Source: Arcobacter roscoffensis
GTDB lineage: Bacteria > Campylobacterota > Campylobacteria > Campylobacterales > Arcobacteraceae
Length of the DNA: 64,000 bases
Assembly: GCF_024267655.1 (NCBI RefSeq)
Contig: NZ_CP100595.1
Coordinates: 2,790,001 to 2,854,000 of the forward strand
Direction of reading: 5' to 3'
The notes beneath the pieces are model-generated. The model was given only the letters and a program-made list of their open reading frames with translations. It was not told the DNA's origin and did not search any database. Of the stretch, positions 37,405-47,337 are shown piece after piece (position 1 is the stretch's first letter; every line of letters starts with the position of its first letter). Both the position numbers and the translations under genes were made by a program.

Positions 37405-38376
37405 ATGAAAAAAGCATTTATTGATCAAATTATGTTAGGGATTTTTCTTTTCGCAACCCTTATAATTATAGGTGCGACTATACTAGATGATATTGAAGCT
37501 AGAAATAAATATTATAAACTTAAAGCTTTAACCAATAATGCTGCATTAAGTGCTGCAAAATACTATATTGATGTTGAAAATGATACAGATAATGCGGAAA
37601 CTATTGCAAATAATATCTTACTTAAAACTTCCCTTGGTGCACAAATAAAAGATGAAATCACATATACTTGGGATTTTATATCTGACCCTTATACAGTAAC
37701 AGTTTCACTTCCAAATTACACACATGAAACCTTTTGGTATAAATTCCTTGATTTAGCAAGTTTTGATTTAAACACAAGCTCTGTAGCAATAATAGCAGAC
37801 TTAACAGAGACATCAGACTTATCACCATTTGGAATAAATGGATGTGATGATTCACATTTATTTAAAGACAATATAATAACATTTAATCTAAGTGGTCATA
37901 GAGGATATGCAGATACAGATTATGATGAATTTTATGGAGTTGATTTAGGAAATGCTTGTACAGCATCAGGTAATTCAAATTGGTCACATTTCAAAAATGA
38001 AATAAAATATTTTTATACTGATGATGGTTTTATAAGTAATGATCAGGATGTATTAGAAACAGACATATATACAGACTTTTGTGTTCCTTTAGTTGATTCT
38101 CTAGCAAAAGAACAAGATAATGACCCTAAACAAATAAGTCAATCTTTTAAAAATTTAGAAAACTCTTACGATTTAACAGGTGCAAGAATGCATATGGCAC
38201 TATTTGAGTGTGGAAGTACAGCTGATAATCTATTAATTAATAAATTCATAGAAGTTGAACTTTTAGCAAATCCAAGTACAACATATAAAAAAGTTAATGG
38301 TGATTATGACCAATTTGAATTTCAACTAAGAATCATTGGAACAAAAACAAAAGATACAGTAAAACTAGTTAAGTAA
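37405..38376 (+). CDS. TadG-like pilus-associated protein
   Basis: A 323-residue protein with one N-terminal membrane segment (about 9-27: IMLGIFLFATLIIIGATIL) followed by helical ARNKYYKLKALTNNAALSAA, the arrangement of TadE/TadG pseudopilin-like proteins. A large periplasmic region with paired cysteines follows (GINGCDDS, GNACTAS, DFCVPL, LFECGS). It lies 5 kb from the end of the Tad operon and on the other strand, so it is a detached part of that system by inference. The last 12 bases overlap the convergent histidine kinase gene. Confidence 0.7.
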   Translation: MKKAFIDQIMLGIFLFATLIIIGATILDDIEARNKYYKLKALTNNAALSAAKYYIDVENDTDNAETIANNILLKTSLGAQIKDEITYTWDFISDPYTVTVSLPNYTHETFWYKFLDLASFDLNTSSVAIIADLTETSDLSPFGINGCDDSHLFKDNIITFNLSGHRGYADTDYDEFYGVDLGNACTASGNSNWSHFKNEIKYFYTDDGFISNDQDVLETDIYTDFCVPLVDSLAKEQDNDPKQISQSFKNLENSYDLTGARMHMALFECGSTADNLLINKFIEVELLANPSTTYKKVNGDYDQFEFQLRIIGTKTKDTVKLVK

Positions 38377-40005
38377 TTTTTCTTCATCTTTTTGTTTTAA
38401 AGGTATTTCAATAATAAAGCTCACGCCCTTATCTATATTTTTAGCGTAAATTTTACCTTTCATATTTTGTTCAATAATCATTTTTGACATATAAAGACCA
38501 ATTCCAGTACCCTTTCCTTGCTCTTTTGTAGTGAAATATGGTTCAAATATTTTAAGCATAACTTCTTCGTCTATTCCACCAGCATTATCACTTATAAATA
38601 TTTTTCCCATATCTTCATGCTTTTTTAGCTTCACACAAACTTCAGGTTTTGCAACTCTTTTTTCGATTAAAGCATCTTTTGCATTTGACAAAATATTTAG
38701 TAAAGCTTGAGCAAACTCATTTGGAAAACCAAAAACCTCTAAGCCTTTGTCAATATCTCTTTTCACACTAATATTATAGTTTTTAAATGTAGAACCAATT
38801 AGTTCCAATGAGCTATTTAAACTCTCATGAAGTAAAAAATTCTCTTTTTTCTTATTTGGAATAAAGAAGTTTCTAAAATCATCAATAGTTTTTGACATCA
38901 TAGTAGTTAAATCTAAAGACTCATCAATTGATTTTTTCATAAACTCTTCATTTAGTTTTCCTATTTTATAAGATAAATCAATATTTTGAATAATAATTCC
39001 CAAAGCATTTAAAGGCTGTCTCCATTGATGGGCAATATTTCCTACCATTTCACCCATTGCAGCAAGTCTTGATTGTTGTAAAAGCATCTGTTCTTGCTCT
39101 TTTCTTTTCTCAATCTCTTTTTTTACTTTTGTATCAAGGTTTTTATTTAACTCTTCTAGTTGTTCTGATTTTTCATTTAGACTTTTATTTGCTTTTTCTA
39201 AATCTGCTGTTCTTTCTTGTACTCTTTTTTCTAAATCTGCTTGATATTTTTTAAGACTTTTTTGAGATGTACTAAGCTGTGAAATCATAGAATTAAAAGC
39301 TTTAGTTAACTCTCCTACCTCATCATTGCTAACATTATCAACTTTTATAACATCTAAATTATCAGAACTTACTTGAGATACTGTTTTATTAAGTTCAACA
39401 ATAGGTCGAACGAAAGTTCTTGCTATATAAAAAGAAATTACAAAAGCTAAAAATGTAAAAGAGAAAAATAACACTAAATACTGAGCATAAAGATGCTCTA
39501 ACTTTTCATAATATTTCTTTAAATCTAAACTAATATGAAGCCAGCCCCAAGTAATACCTGATATTTCCATTGGATATACATAGTGAAAAACTTCTTCATT
39601 TAAAAATGGTGAATGAACCATAGAACTTATAGGCGTTTTCTTTTGCATTTTAGTAAAAGTTTCACTAATTTCTTGTTTATGTTCCCAAGACTCTTTTCTA
39701 ATTATGAAGTAATCTTTTTCATTAGATTTTGAGATTATTACATTTTTTACTTTGTCTGCTTTTTTTATATATTGTTTATTAAAATCAATAATTGAGGAGT
39801 CATCATCAATTAATAAAGATTTAGAAATTACAAAAGTAATAGATTGAGCTAAACTTTTTGCTTCTGACTGCATAAGTTCTAATACTGCTTTTTTCTGTAA
39901 AGACACTCCAATTACAGCAAAAATAATAGTAATCAAGGTGATTCCTAAAAAAAGAAGAACATATACTTTTTTAAATAGCTTATTTTTACTGTAATTTGTT
40001 TCCAT
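38365..40005 (-). CDS. Membrane sensor histidine kinase
   Basis: A 546-residue kinase. The first membrane segment is at about 13-33, followed by a periplasmic sensor domain to ~165, a second membrane segment (about 168-190), a HAMP domain (RTFVRPIVELNKTVSQVS) and a long coiled coil (about 245-310). The dimerisation/phosphoacceptor region is GEMVGNIAHQWRQPLNAL, with the HQWRQPLN signature common in Campylobacterota. The HATPase domain has LLNILSNAKDAL (N box), ISDNAGGIDE (G1) and GKGTGIGLYMSKMI (G2). It starts one base after the TolC-like gene and no adjacent partner is in the same operon; the regulator at 41581 is a candidate. Confidence 0.93.
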   Translation of the reverse strand: METNYSKNKLFKKVYVLLFLGITLITIIFAVIGVSLQKKAVLELMQSEAKSLAQSITFVISKSLLIDDDSSIIDFNKQYIKKADKVKNVIISKSNEKDYFIIRKESWEHKQEISETFTKMQKKTPISSMVHSPFLNEEVFHYVYPMEISGITWGWLHISLDLKKYYEKLEHLYAQYLVLFFSFTFLAFVISFYIARTFVRPIVELNKTVSQVSSDNLDVIKVDNVSNDEVGELTKAFNSMISQLSTSQKSLKKYQADLEKRVQERTADLEKANKSLNEKSEQLEELNKNLDTKVKKEIEKRKEQEQMLLQQSRLAAMGEMVGNIAHQWRQPLNALGIIIQNIDLSYKIGKLNEEFMKKSIDESLDLTTMMSKTIDDFRNFFIPNKKKENFLLHESLNSSLELIGSTFKNYNISVKRDIDKGLEVFGFPNEFAQALLNILSNAKDALIEKRVAKPEVCVKLKKHEDMGKIFISDNAGGIDEEVMLKIFEPYFTTKEQGKGTGIGLYMSKMIIEQNMKGKIYAKNIDKGVSFIIEIPLKQKDEEKLLN

Positions 40006-40006
40006 A

Positions 40007-41455
40007 TTATTTTAACTCTTTTCCTACTAATTTATCTATTTTTGCTAATGAGATTAAATAATCATGTACATACTTTAAATAATCTGCTTTTACATAGGCT
40101 TCTATGTATTGAGCTTGAACTACATCTTTTGGCTCAACTGCTTCTATTTGATAAGCTCTTATATTTAATTCTCTACTGTCTTTAGCAAGTTTTTTTGCTT
40201 TTTTAAGTGTTTTGATTTGTTTAAAACCAATCAGTGCATTTGTTAACTCATTTTTTACTTGCATAGCAACAGCATCTTTTAACATATCTTTTATTAGATA
40301 CATTTTCTTTTTTTCAGCAATTTTTTCTTCAACTTCACTTGTAGTTTTAAAGCCATCAAATAATGGTAAGTTTGCTGCAAAACCTATATTCCATCTATTT
40401 CTTTGGTCTTCATTTAAAAAACCATACTCATATGAATTATAAGTTCTTGAAACCTCACCCATAAAAGCAAGAGTTGGATAATGACCTGCTTTTTTCTCTT
40501 TTATTTGCTCTCTTGTTATTTTTAAGGCTATATCTATTTCATTTATATCTTTATTTGAAGAGTATGCTTTTTCAACTAATTTTGCAAGAGTATAGTTTGG
40601 AGGAACAAGTCTGCTTGTATAAGAGATATTTACATCACTATCCCATGATAAACCCATTGAGTTTATAAGTGCAGATTTTACAAGATTTTTATTTGCTTCA
40701 AGTTTTGAAACTATTGATTCTATTAATGTAACTGTAACTTGAACTGATAAATAATCTGTCTTTTTAACAGTTAAAGACTCACCACTTTCATAAAACTTTT
40801 TTGTTAAATCAGAAATAAATTGCATTCTCTCATAAGAGTCTTTTGCGATTTTATGTAATTCATTTGTTAGAACATAACCATAGAAATACTTCTTAGTATC
40901 AAATACTACGCTTTCTTCTTCTCTTTTCATAGCATTAAAAGCAATTTGCTTATTTAGTTTTGCTTGCTCTATAATAGCTGAGATTTTTCCACCTGTATAG
41001 ACTGGGTATTGTAGGTTTATTGAGCCTTTTACTGTATCTCTACCGTAACTTGTTGTATCTAAGTCTGCACTAATGCTTCCAGCAGGGAAAGCACTTGCAG
41101 GAGTATTTGCAATTGCAGTTTGTTGTGCTTGTCTTACCACTGCATTAGATTCTTTTAAAGTATTAGCTAAAGCCAAAGTCTTAGTTAATTCTGATGAAAG
41201 AGTAAAACTACCTCTTTGCTGATAAATAGGACTTTCATCTTTTCTAATACCCACTAACATAGCATTTATAGTTGGATAGTTTGCACTTAATGCTTGATTG
41301 TATTGAGCATTTGCAACTTCTAAAGCTAGTTTTGAAACCTTATTTCTTTTATTGTTTTCTAAAGCTATTTGAATAGCTTCTTCTAGTGTGATTGATTTTA
41401 ATTCTTTTGAGTATAAAAAACTAATACTTAGCATGAAAACTAAAAGTAATTTCAT
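40007..41455 (-). CDS. TolC-family outer-membrane efflux protein
   Basis: A 482-residue protein with a signal peptide (MKLLLVFMLSISFLYS) and two outer-membrane-efflux repeats. The family look appears in LKSITLEEAIQIALENNK at the mature N-terminus, QYPVYTGGKISAIIEQAKLN near 190 and ANLPLFDGFKTTSEVEEKI near 370. It should form the outer-membrane channel of a type I secretion or efflux system. No inner-membrane partner is next to it. It shares a leftward operon with the histidine kinase. Confidence 0.9.
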   Translation of the reverse strand: MKLLLVFMLSISFLYSKELKSITLEEAIQIALENNKRNKVSKLALEVANAQYNQALSANYPTINAMLVGIRKDESPIYQQRGSFTLSSELTKTLALANTLKESNAVVRQAQQTAIANTPASAFPAGSISADLDTTSYGRDTVKGSINLQYPVYTGGKISAIIEQAKLNKQIAFNAMKREEESVVFDTKKYFYGYVLTNELHKIAKDSYERMQFISDLTKKFYESGESLTVKKTDYLSVQVTVTLIESIVSKLEANKNLVKSALINSMGLSWDSDVNISYTSRLVPPNYTLAKLVEKAYSSNKDINEIDIALKITREQIKEKKAGHYPTLAFMGEVSRTYNSYEYGFLNEDQRNRWNIGFAANLPLFDGFKTTSEVEEKIAEKKKMYLIKDMLKDAVAMQVKNELTNALIGFKQIKTLKKAKKLAKDSRELNIRAYQIEAVEPKDVVQAQYIEAYVKADYLKYVHDYLISLAKIDKLVGKELK

Positions 41456-41580
41456 TTATGACCTTTGTGTTAAATATTTATTATTATATCTAAAATTAAA
41501 TAATATTAATTAAAGCTAGATTTAATAACTTTTTTATACAAGTATAGATACTATAAGATATCAAAAGAGGCCTAAACATA

Positions 41581-42063
41581 ATGATAAATGAACAAATGCT
41601 AAAAGACATAACAGTATTATATGTAGAAGATGACAATGCCATACAACAAAACACTATAGTAACATTAGAACTTGTAAATGCCAAAATTATCCCAGCAGTT
41701 GATGGAATGGATGGTTTAGAAAAATTTAAAGCCAATGAAGAAGAGATTGATATTATAGTAACTGATCTTTCTATGCCTAATATGGATGGTTTAGAAATGA
41801 TTGAGGAGATAAAAAAAATCAATAGAGATGTGCCAGTCTTAATCACAACCGCTCACCAAGATATAAGCTACTTAAAACAGGCAATAGAACTTGGTGTTAC
41901 CTCTTATATAATCAAACCCATTGATATTAGAAATATTATTAAATCAATTTCAAAAGCCATTGAGCCTGTAAATGAAAGAAAAGAATTACTTCTAAAAATC
42001 AAAACTCTAAAAGAAGAGAATGAGAGTTTAAAAAAACAACTAGAAGAAAAAATATCAAGATAA
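41581..42063 (+). CDS. Single-domain response regulator with coiled-coil tail
   Basis: A 160-residue receiver domain: acidic pair in LYVEDDNA (14-20), phosphoacceptor Asp62 in VTDLSMPNMDG, conserved Thr in VLITTAHQD and Lys in SYIIKPID. A short coiled coil (KELLLKIKTLKEENESLKKQ) takes the place of an output domain, so it may signal by protein contact. It is oriented with tgt and divergent from the TolC-kinase operon, its likely partner. Confidence 0.92.
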   Translation: MINEQMLKDITVLYVEDDNAIQQNTIVTLELVNAKIIPAVDGMDGLEKFKANEEEIDIIVTDLSMPNMDGLEMIEEIKKINRDVPVLITTAHQDISYLKQAIELGVTSYIIKPIDIRNIIKSISKAIEPVNERKELLLKIKTLKEENESLKKQLEEKISR

Positions 42064-42106
42064 TTTAGATATAATTGCGAAATTTTAATCAAGGTTGATA
42101 GAATAT

Positions 42107-43228
42107 ATGCAATTTAAAATCGATGCAACACAAAATAAAGCTAGGGCTTGTACTATAAAAACAGCCCATAGTACTATTGAAACACCTGTATTTATGCCAG
42201 TAGGAACTCAAGCAACTGTAAAAGCTATGGATGCAAATGACCTACTTAGTATGGGTGCAAAAATTATACTTGGAAATACATACCATTTATATTTAAGACC
42301 AGGAAGTAAAATCATCAAAAAACTTGGTGGACTTCATGGTTTCTCAAAATTTCCAAACTCATTTCTTACAGATAGTGGAGGATTTCAAGCCTTTTCACTA
42401 AGTGACAACTCAAAACCTGATGATAATGGTATTATGTTTAAATCACATATTGATGGAAGTAAACACTACTTTACACCGCAAAGTGTACTTGATACACAAT
42501 ATGATTTAGGTAGTGATATTATGATGATTTTAGATGATTTAGTTGCTCTTCCAAATACTAGTGAGAGAATTAAAGAATCAATTGAAAGAACAACAAAGTG
42601 GGCAAAAGAAGCTATAACTTACCATAAAAGCCAACAAGAAAAAGGTATAGGTGTTGATCAAAATATCTTTGCAATTATTCAAGGTGGAACAGATAAAGAG
42701 TTTAGAAAATTAAGTGCCGAGCAGTTATGTTCTTTAACTGATTATGATGGATATGCTATTGGTGGATTAAGTGTAGGTGAACCAAACCAAGATATGTATG
42801 ATACAGTTGAGTGGACAACACAGTTTATGCCAGAAGATAAACCAAGATACCTTATGGGTGTTGGACTTCCTGAGGACTTAATAGAAAACATCCATAGAGG
42901 TGTTGATATGTTTGATTGTGTTATGCCTACTAGAAATGCAAGAAATGGTACTTTATTTACATCATTTGGAAGAATGAATATAAGAAAAGCTGAATTTAAA
43001 GAAGACCCTAGACCTATAGATGAAGAGTGTGATTGTTATGCTTGTCAAAACTTCACAAGAGCATACTTAAATCATCTTTATAGAGCAGGTGAAATGACAT
43101 ACTTTAGACTTGCATCAATTCACAATATTCACTACTATTTAAATCTTATGAAACAAGCAAGAGCTGCTATTTTAGAGAATAGATGGGATGAATTTAGAGC
43201 TGAGTTTTATGAAAAAAGAGCTAAATAA
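42107..43228 (+). CDS. tgt: tRNA-guanine transglycosylase
   Basis: Exchanges guanine for preQ1 at the wobble position of queuosine tRNAs. 373 residues from ATG 42107. The start at TTG 42095 directly abuts the AAGG site, so the ATG with that site 12 bases upstream is preferred. Visible are [28 protein letters not shown] with the catalytic-side Asp, [30 protein letters not shown] with the second Asp nearby ([13 protein letters not shown]), and the zinc site [17 protein letters not shown]. The stop lies inside a terminator hairpin. Confidence 0.96.
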   Translation: MQFKIDATQNKARACTIKTAHSTIETPVFMPVGTQATVKAMDANDLLSMGAKIILGNTYHLYLRPGSKIIKKLGGLHGFSKFPNSFLTDSGGFQAFSLSDNSKPDDNGIMFKSHIDGSKHYFTPQSVLDTQYDLGSDIMMILDDLVALPNTSERIKESIERTTKWAKEAITYHKSQQEKGIGVDQNIFAIIQGGTDKEFRKLSAEQLCSLTDYDGYAIGGLSVGEPNQDMYDTVEWTTQFMPEDKPRYLMGVGLPEDLIENIHRGVDMFDCVMPTRNARNGTLFTSFGRMNIRKAEFKEDPRPIDEECDCYACQNFTRAYLNHLYRAGEMTYFRLASIHNIHYYLNLMKQARAAILENRWDEFRAEFYEKRAK

Positions 43229-43240
43229 GCTCTTTTTTTA
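43212..43240. terminator. Bidirectional terminator between tgt and the secretin gene
   Basis: AAAAAGAGCT pairs with AGCTCTTTTT around a short loop, ending in a T tract. It overlaps the tgt stop codon and lies at the end of the convergent Tad operon. Confidence 0.75.
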
Positions 43241-44818
43241 ATATCCTAAAATCTCTTTTACTCTTTGCTCATGTAAGCTTTGAGAGTCTTCTTTTGTATT
43301 TTCTTTGTTATTGAAACTTTTGTTTTTCTCTTTTTGTACTGCTTTTTTATCACTTTCAAATTTTTCATCTATAGCTTTTGTAAATGTAGTTTTTTGTAAG
43401 AACTCTTGTTGTTGATTGTTTGCTTTTGGATCAACTATTTCAGGTGTGATGAAAAATACTAATTCACTTTTCCCCTCTTTAAAAGCTTTACTTGTAAATA
43501 AAAAGCCTAATACTGGAATATCCCCAAGTAATGGTATTTTTTCTATATCACTTGCATTTTTTCTATTTATTAAACCACCTAAAACTATAGTTGATTTATT
43601 TGCTACTACTACATTTGTAGTAATTGATTTTTCTGTAATATTAGGTATTCCATCAACTGTATTTGCAAAATCTGCAGCACTTGATTTAGTAATTATATTT
43701 AGTTTTATAAATCTTTCATCTACAATATTTTTAGCTTTTATGTTTAGTTGTAAACCATACTTTATCTCTTTTAACTCTGTTGCAGGAACACCCTGAGAAG
43801 TTGTAGTTTGAGTTCTAATATTTAAAGTACCCCCTGCTAAAAAGTCTGCTTCTTGATTTTCTAATGTTAAAAGTGTTGTTTCATCTAAAACCTCAGCTAC
43901 ACCTTTTGAAGATAAGTAGTTTAAAGTAAGACCTGCATTAAAATATTTACCAAGATAGTTTGCAGCACCAGTTAAGCCACCTGTTAGGGATACTGCATCT
44001 TTCATAAGATTATCAATAGCTCCATTTACTAATGTATTTCTTTGATTATTAACTAAACTTCTTTTACTACTATCAATTGAAGTCCAAGTATCAGGAACAA
44101 CTGTTGTATTACCATTATTGTCAACTACTTCCTTATAATTATTTACTTTATAACCTGCACTATACGAGTTTAAAGCTTCATTGTAATATTTCCCATCATC
44201 TGTAATAACTTCCATATAGTTCTTGCTTGATACAAACCAATTATTCTTTAAATCAAGCCCTTTATCATTATTTACTTCAACAGCATAAAGCTTTATTCTT
44301 ACCATCTTATCTGGATTTTCAAGTGTTGCTAAATCTACCAAATCTGTTTCTAGATTTATACCTGCTTTTTTAAATAAATCTAAAATCTTGTCTTTTTGTT
44401 TTTGGTTCTTTACACTTCCACTTAAAATTACTTTTCCATTAGTTTGTTTTACTTTTAATTTAGGACTTATTATATGTGCAACTTCAACTATAGTGTTTAA
44501 ATTCTCAGTGATATTTATATTTATATGTAATGAACTTGAATCATAAAAAGTAACTAGGATATTTCCATTTCCAAGCTTTTTAGTAAACACTTTTATAGCT
44601 TGCAATGGTTTTTCATGATTTTCTAAAAAGTCTACATCTATCATAGACTCATCACTTACTTTTATATTCTTAATCATCTTTTTGAACTCAAAGACTTTAA
44701 ATGAACCCTTACTTACTGATATATTTTTATCATGTAGATTTGTACTTATAAGCTCGTTGGTATTTCCTAGACTTAAAAATATACATAAAATAAATAAACT
44801 TTTTAATATTACTTTCAT
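43238..44818 (-). CDS. rcpA: Tad pilus secretin (RcpA/CpaC-like)
   Basis: Outer-membrane channel through which the Flp pilus passes. 526 residues. A signal peptide (about 1-20) is followed by the pilus-secretin N-terminal domain (VSKGSFKVFEFKKMIKNIKV), a BON-like segment (KLKVKQTNGKVILSGSVKNQ) and the secretin core. The core contains TLENQEADFLAGGTLNIRTQ, NKSTIVLGGLINRKN and the signature VPLLGDIPVLGFLFTSKAF with LVFFITPEIVDP. A charged Lys/Glu tail ends it. Last gene of the Tad operon. Confidence 0.93.
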   Translation of the reverse strand: MKVILKSLFILCIFLSLGNTNELISTNLHDKNISVSKGSFKVFEFKKMIKNIKVSDESMIDVDFLENHEKPLQAIKVFTKKLGNGNILVTFYDSSSLHININITENLNTIVEVAHIISPKLKVKQTNGKVILSGSVKNQKQKDKILDLFKKAGINLETDLVDLATLENPDKMVRIKLYAVEVNNDKGLDLKNNWFVSSKNYMEVITDDGKYYNEALNSYSAGYKVNNYKEVVDNNGNTTVVPDTWTSIDSSKRSLVNNQRNTLVNGAIDNLMKDAVSLTGGLTGAANYLGKYFNAGLTLNYLSSKGVAEVLDETTLLTLENQEADFLAGGTLNIRTQTTTSQGVPATELKEIKYGLQLNIKAKNIVDERFIKLNIITKSSAADFANTVDGIPNITEKSITTNVVVANKSTIVLGGLINRKNASDIEKIPLLGDIPVLGFLFTSKAFKEGKSELVFFITPEIVDPKANNQQQEFLQKTTFTKAIDEKFESDKKAVQKEKNKSFNNKENTKEDSQSLHEQRVKEILGY

Positions 44819-44827
44819 AACTCTCTC

Positions 44828-45271
44828 CTAGTTAAAGCTAAGTGTTAAACTACACTCTTTTTTATATTCACTACTCTCATTATAAACCACTGCTTTTGAG
44901 TTTATATTATTACTTCCTGTTAGAATAATATTATTTGGCAATGTTCCAGATACATTTACTATTACTTGTCTACTTGAATCACTTGTATCTTCTGTACAAG
45001 AAATACCAGCTGTTGTAACTGTTTGTACATAATCACCCTTGATTCTATTAATACCATCAGCAATATCGCTTTCAGTTTCATCTAGTGCTACCATCCTTGC
45101 TGTATAATTAGCAATTGAATCTGCATTTTCACTAGCTTTTAGTGCATTTGAATAATCAATAATAAAAAATAAAATGCTTACAAAAGATATAAATATCACA
45201 ATCCATAAAATGATTTGCTCAACTACTGCATCTTTGAAGTTAGGTTTATTTTTTAGAGTTTGACTTTTCAT
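44828..45271 (-). CDS. TadE-like pseudopilin
   Basis: A 147-residue protein with one N-terminal membrane helix (about 18-40: VEQIILWIVIFISFVSILFF) in the TadE/TadF arrangement, then a periplasmic part containing two cysteines (GISCTED, KKECSLTL). It probably acts as a minor pseudopilin in Flp pilus assembly. It overlaps the CpaB-like gene by four bases and precedes the secretin gene by nine. The sequence is divergent, and the position supports the call. Confidence 0.7.
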   Translation of the reverse strand: MKSQTLKNKPNFKDAVVEQIILWIVIFISFVSILFFIIDYSNALKASENADSIANYTARMVALDETESDIADGINRIKGDYVQTVTTAGISCTEDTSDSSRQVIVNVSGTLPNNIILTGSNNINSKAVVYNESSEYKKECSLTLSFN

Positions 45272-46473
45272 CTTTTACCTGCTTTTTCTACTGCCTTTGA
45301 ATATGAAATCTCATTTGCAACTTTTGAGCTTACAAATTGACCATCACAAGTCCTATACCAAGTATCTAGTTTTTCCACATAAGGAATAATTGTATTTTTT
45401 TCTAAAATACTTTTTTTGCTTGACCTAGTTGTTGGTTCATTCCTTATATAAAATCTAGCAGATGTTCCTATGATAAATTTATCTTTTATAGAATTACATA
45501 TTTTTTGAGAATCAACTTTTATCTCTACACTTCTTTTTTTAGTTTTACTATCACCTTTATCATTTGTATAATCAATAACTGCACTTTTAGTAATAGTATT
45601 TACTTTTGATTTATACCATTGATATTTATAAACTTTTGGTTTATATGCTTTTTTTACTTTCTTTGTCTCTTTATCTAAAGACTTTTTTATTTCTTTTTTA
45701 AGCTCTTTTGTTTCTTCTTTTGTCATTTCATCAAGAGCTTTTATTTGTATAGACTCTTTTGTTTTTACCATCCATAATTGATTACCTTTATTGTAATCTT
45801 TGATTAGTGAAATTAAAACATTTGGGTTTATATCAAGTATTAGTTCATTTGCTTTTACATTTACTAACTCTTCTACTACTTTTTTCTTTATCACTTTTTT
45901 AATTTTCTCTTTGGTAATACTTGAAGACTCGTTTAAACCATCTTTTATAAATCCTAAAACCTTTATATTCTTTGCTACATACTGAACATCAAAATCTAAG
46001 TATTTACCTTTACTGTTTGGCTGTCCTTTTGGTAAAACAGATATAATATTTATAAAGTCACCTTGAACAAGAGTATAGTTAGGGTTATCAAACATATCAA
46101 ATTTCATATTATAACTACTACTTGTAAAGTCAAGAACTTTTGCTCTTTCTCTTTCAATTTGCGTTGATAGTTTTTGTTTTAGGAACATCTCATTTTTAAA
46201 GATTTTTTCACTTGTATACTTTCCAATGATCTCTTTTTTCATCAATGGTTTATTTAATAGAAACTGCTTTGCTATTTTTGTTTGGGCCATTTGTTTTACA
46301 GTAATTAAAGTACCTTTTGGTATATCAGCTTTTGCAATATAAATTGTGACAAGTTCATTTTTACTTTTTTGGGCTTGCTTATTTTTTTTGAAAAAATAAA
46401 AAGCAGCTCCAAGTGCTGAAAATAGCAATGAGGCTAGTATTAGTATTATAATTATTTGTTTGTTAGCTTGCAT
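45268..46473 (-). CDS. Flp pilus assembly protein CpaB/RcpC with a C-terminal SH3-like domain
   Basis: A 401-residue periplasmic protein anchored by one N-terminal helix (about 7-28). A SAF domain (LVTIYIAKADIPKGTLITVK, about 41-60) and the RcpC-type middle (YTLVQGDFINIISVLPKGQP) place it in CpaB/RcpC. The family is usually about 250-300 residues. Here a Lys-rich linker leads to a C-terminal SH3-like domain (FIIGTSARFYIRNEP ... TWYRTCDGQFVSSKVAN, in parts) that may bind peptidoglycan. It lies between tadC and the TadE-like gene in the operon. Confidence 0.82.
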   Translation of the reverse strand: MQANKQIIIILILASLLFSALGAAFYFFKKNKQAQKSKNELVTIYIAKADIPKGTLITVKQMAQTKIAKQFLLNKPLMKKEIIGKYTSEKIFKNEMFLKQKLSTQIERERAKVLDFTSSSYNMKFDMFDNPNYTLVQGDFINIISVLPKGQPNSKGKYLDFDVQYVAKNIKVLGFIKDGLNESSSITKEKIKKVIKKKVVEELVNVKANELILDINPNVLISLIKDYNKGNQLWMVKTKESIQIKALDEMTKEETKELKKEIKKSLDKETKKVKKAYKPKVYKYQWYKSKVNTITKSAVIDYTNDKGDSKTKKRSVEIKVDSQKICNSIKDKFIIGTSARFYIRNEPTTRSSKKSILEKNTIIPYVEKLDTWYRTCDGQFVSSKVANEISYSKAVEKAGKR

Positions 46474-46491
46474 GTAAAATCCTTATTAAAT

Positions 46492-47337
46492 TTATATTCC
46501 AATTGTTAATGTCCCACCCATAATAGGGAAAACAATAAATGCTCCAAATGCTGGTAAAACAAAAAGGAAAATAATCAGCATTAAATACATATTTAAAGTA
46601 TTAACCTTCCCTTTTATTTTATAGAATTTCTCTTTTCTCATATCATCTGATTGCATTGTAAAAATATTTTTCACTCCAATACCTGTTTCTTCACTAAGTA
46701 TTAAAAAATCAACTATCTTGTCAAGTTGTCTACTATCAACCCTATTTTTAAGATTTTCATATGCAACTTTAGTAGAGTAGTTTGTCATTTCATATTCTAA
46801 AATAGAAATCTCTTTTAATAACTCTTCATCAATTATTCCATGAGCTCTTTTCGAAACTTCAAAAAAGGCATTTTTTAAACTTCCCCCTGCTTCAAGAATT
46901 ACATTTACTAAATCAAGAAAAATACCTAAATCTCTATCTATTTTTTCGATTCTCTCTGCTTTTGCAATTGATAGGTAAAACTTACCTCCAAATGTAATAC
47001 ATAAAATACCTGCGATTACACTAAATACACCCACTATAAAAGAGAAGAAAAATGGTAACACTCCCATAATAATTATTCCAATCAAAGCAAAAAGCAATCT
47101 TGCTTCTGTGTACTCTTTATAAGTAATTCCCGCTTGAATCAATTGCATATTCAAACTATCATTACTTTTATTTTCACCTTTTTTTTGCTCTTCAATAATT
47201 GCTTTATTATCTAACTTTGAAAGAAGCACTATATTTTTTTGTTGCTTTTTTCTTTGTAAAATTAGCATAACTACGATTATCGTAACTGCTATTAACATTG
47301 GTGCTAATATAAATACAACAAGTGTTTTATCCATCAT
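46492..47337 (-). CDS. tadC: Tad pilus platform protein TadC
   Basis: Inner-membrane type II secretion F-domain protein. 281 residues with membrane segments at about 6-26, 80-100, 103-122 and 248-275. The F domain has DLGIFLDLVNVILEAGGSLK near 140-160 and FLILSEETGIGVKNIF. It overlaps tadB by four bases. TadB and TadC form the platform for the TadA motor. Confidence 0.92.
   Translation of the reverse strand: MMDKTLVVFILAPMLIAVTIIVVMLILQRKKQQKNIVLLSKLDNKAIIEEQKKGENKSNDSLNMQLIQAGITYKEYTEARLLFALIGIIIMGVLPFFFSFIVGVFSVIAGILCITFGGKFYLSIAKAERIEKIDRDLGIFLDLVNVILEAGGSLKNAFFEVSKRAHGIIDEELLKEISILEYEMTNYSTKVAYENLKNRVDSRQLDKIVDFLILSEETGIGVKNIFTMQSDDMRKEKFYKIKGKVNTLNMYLMLIIFLFVLPAFGAFIVFPIMGGTLTIGI

Noticed and set aside
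41496-41846. Minus-strand frame overlapping the response regulator start
   Set aside because: The receiver domain on the plus strand has all conserved residues. The antisense frame is Ser/Ile-rich and unmatched.
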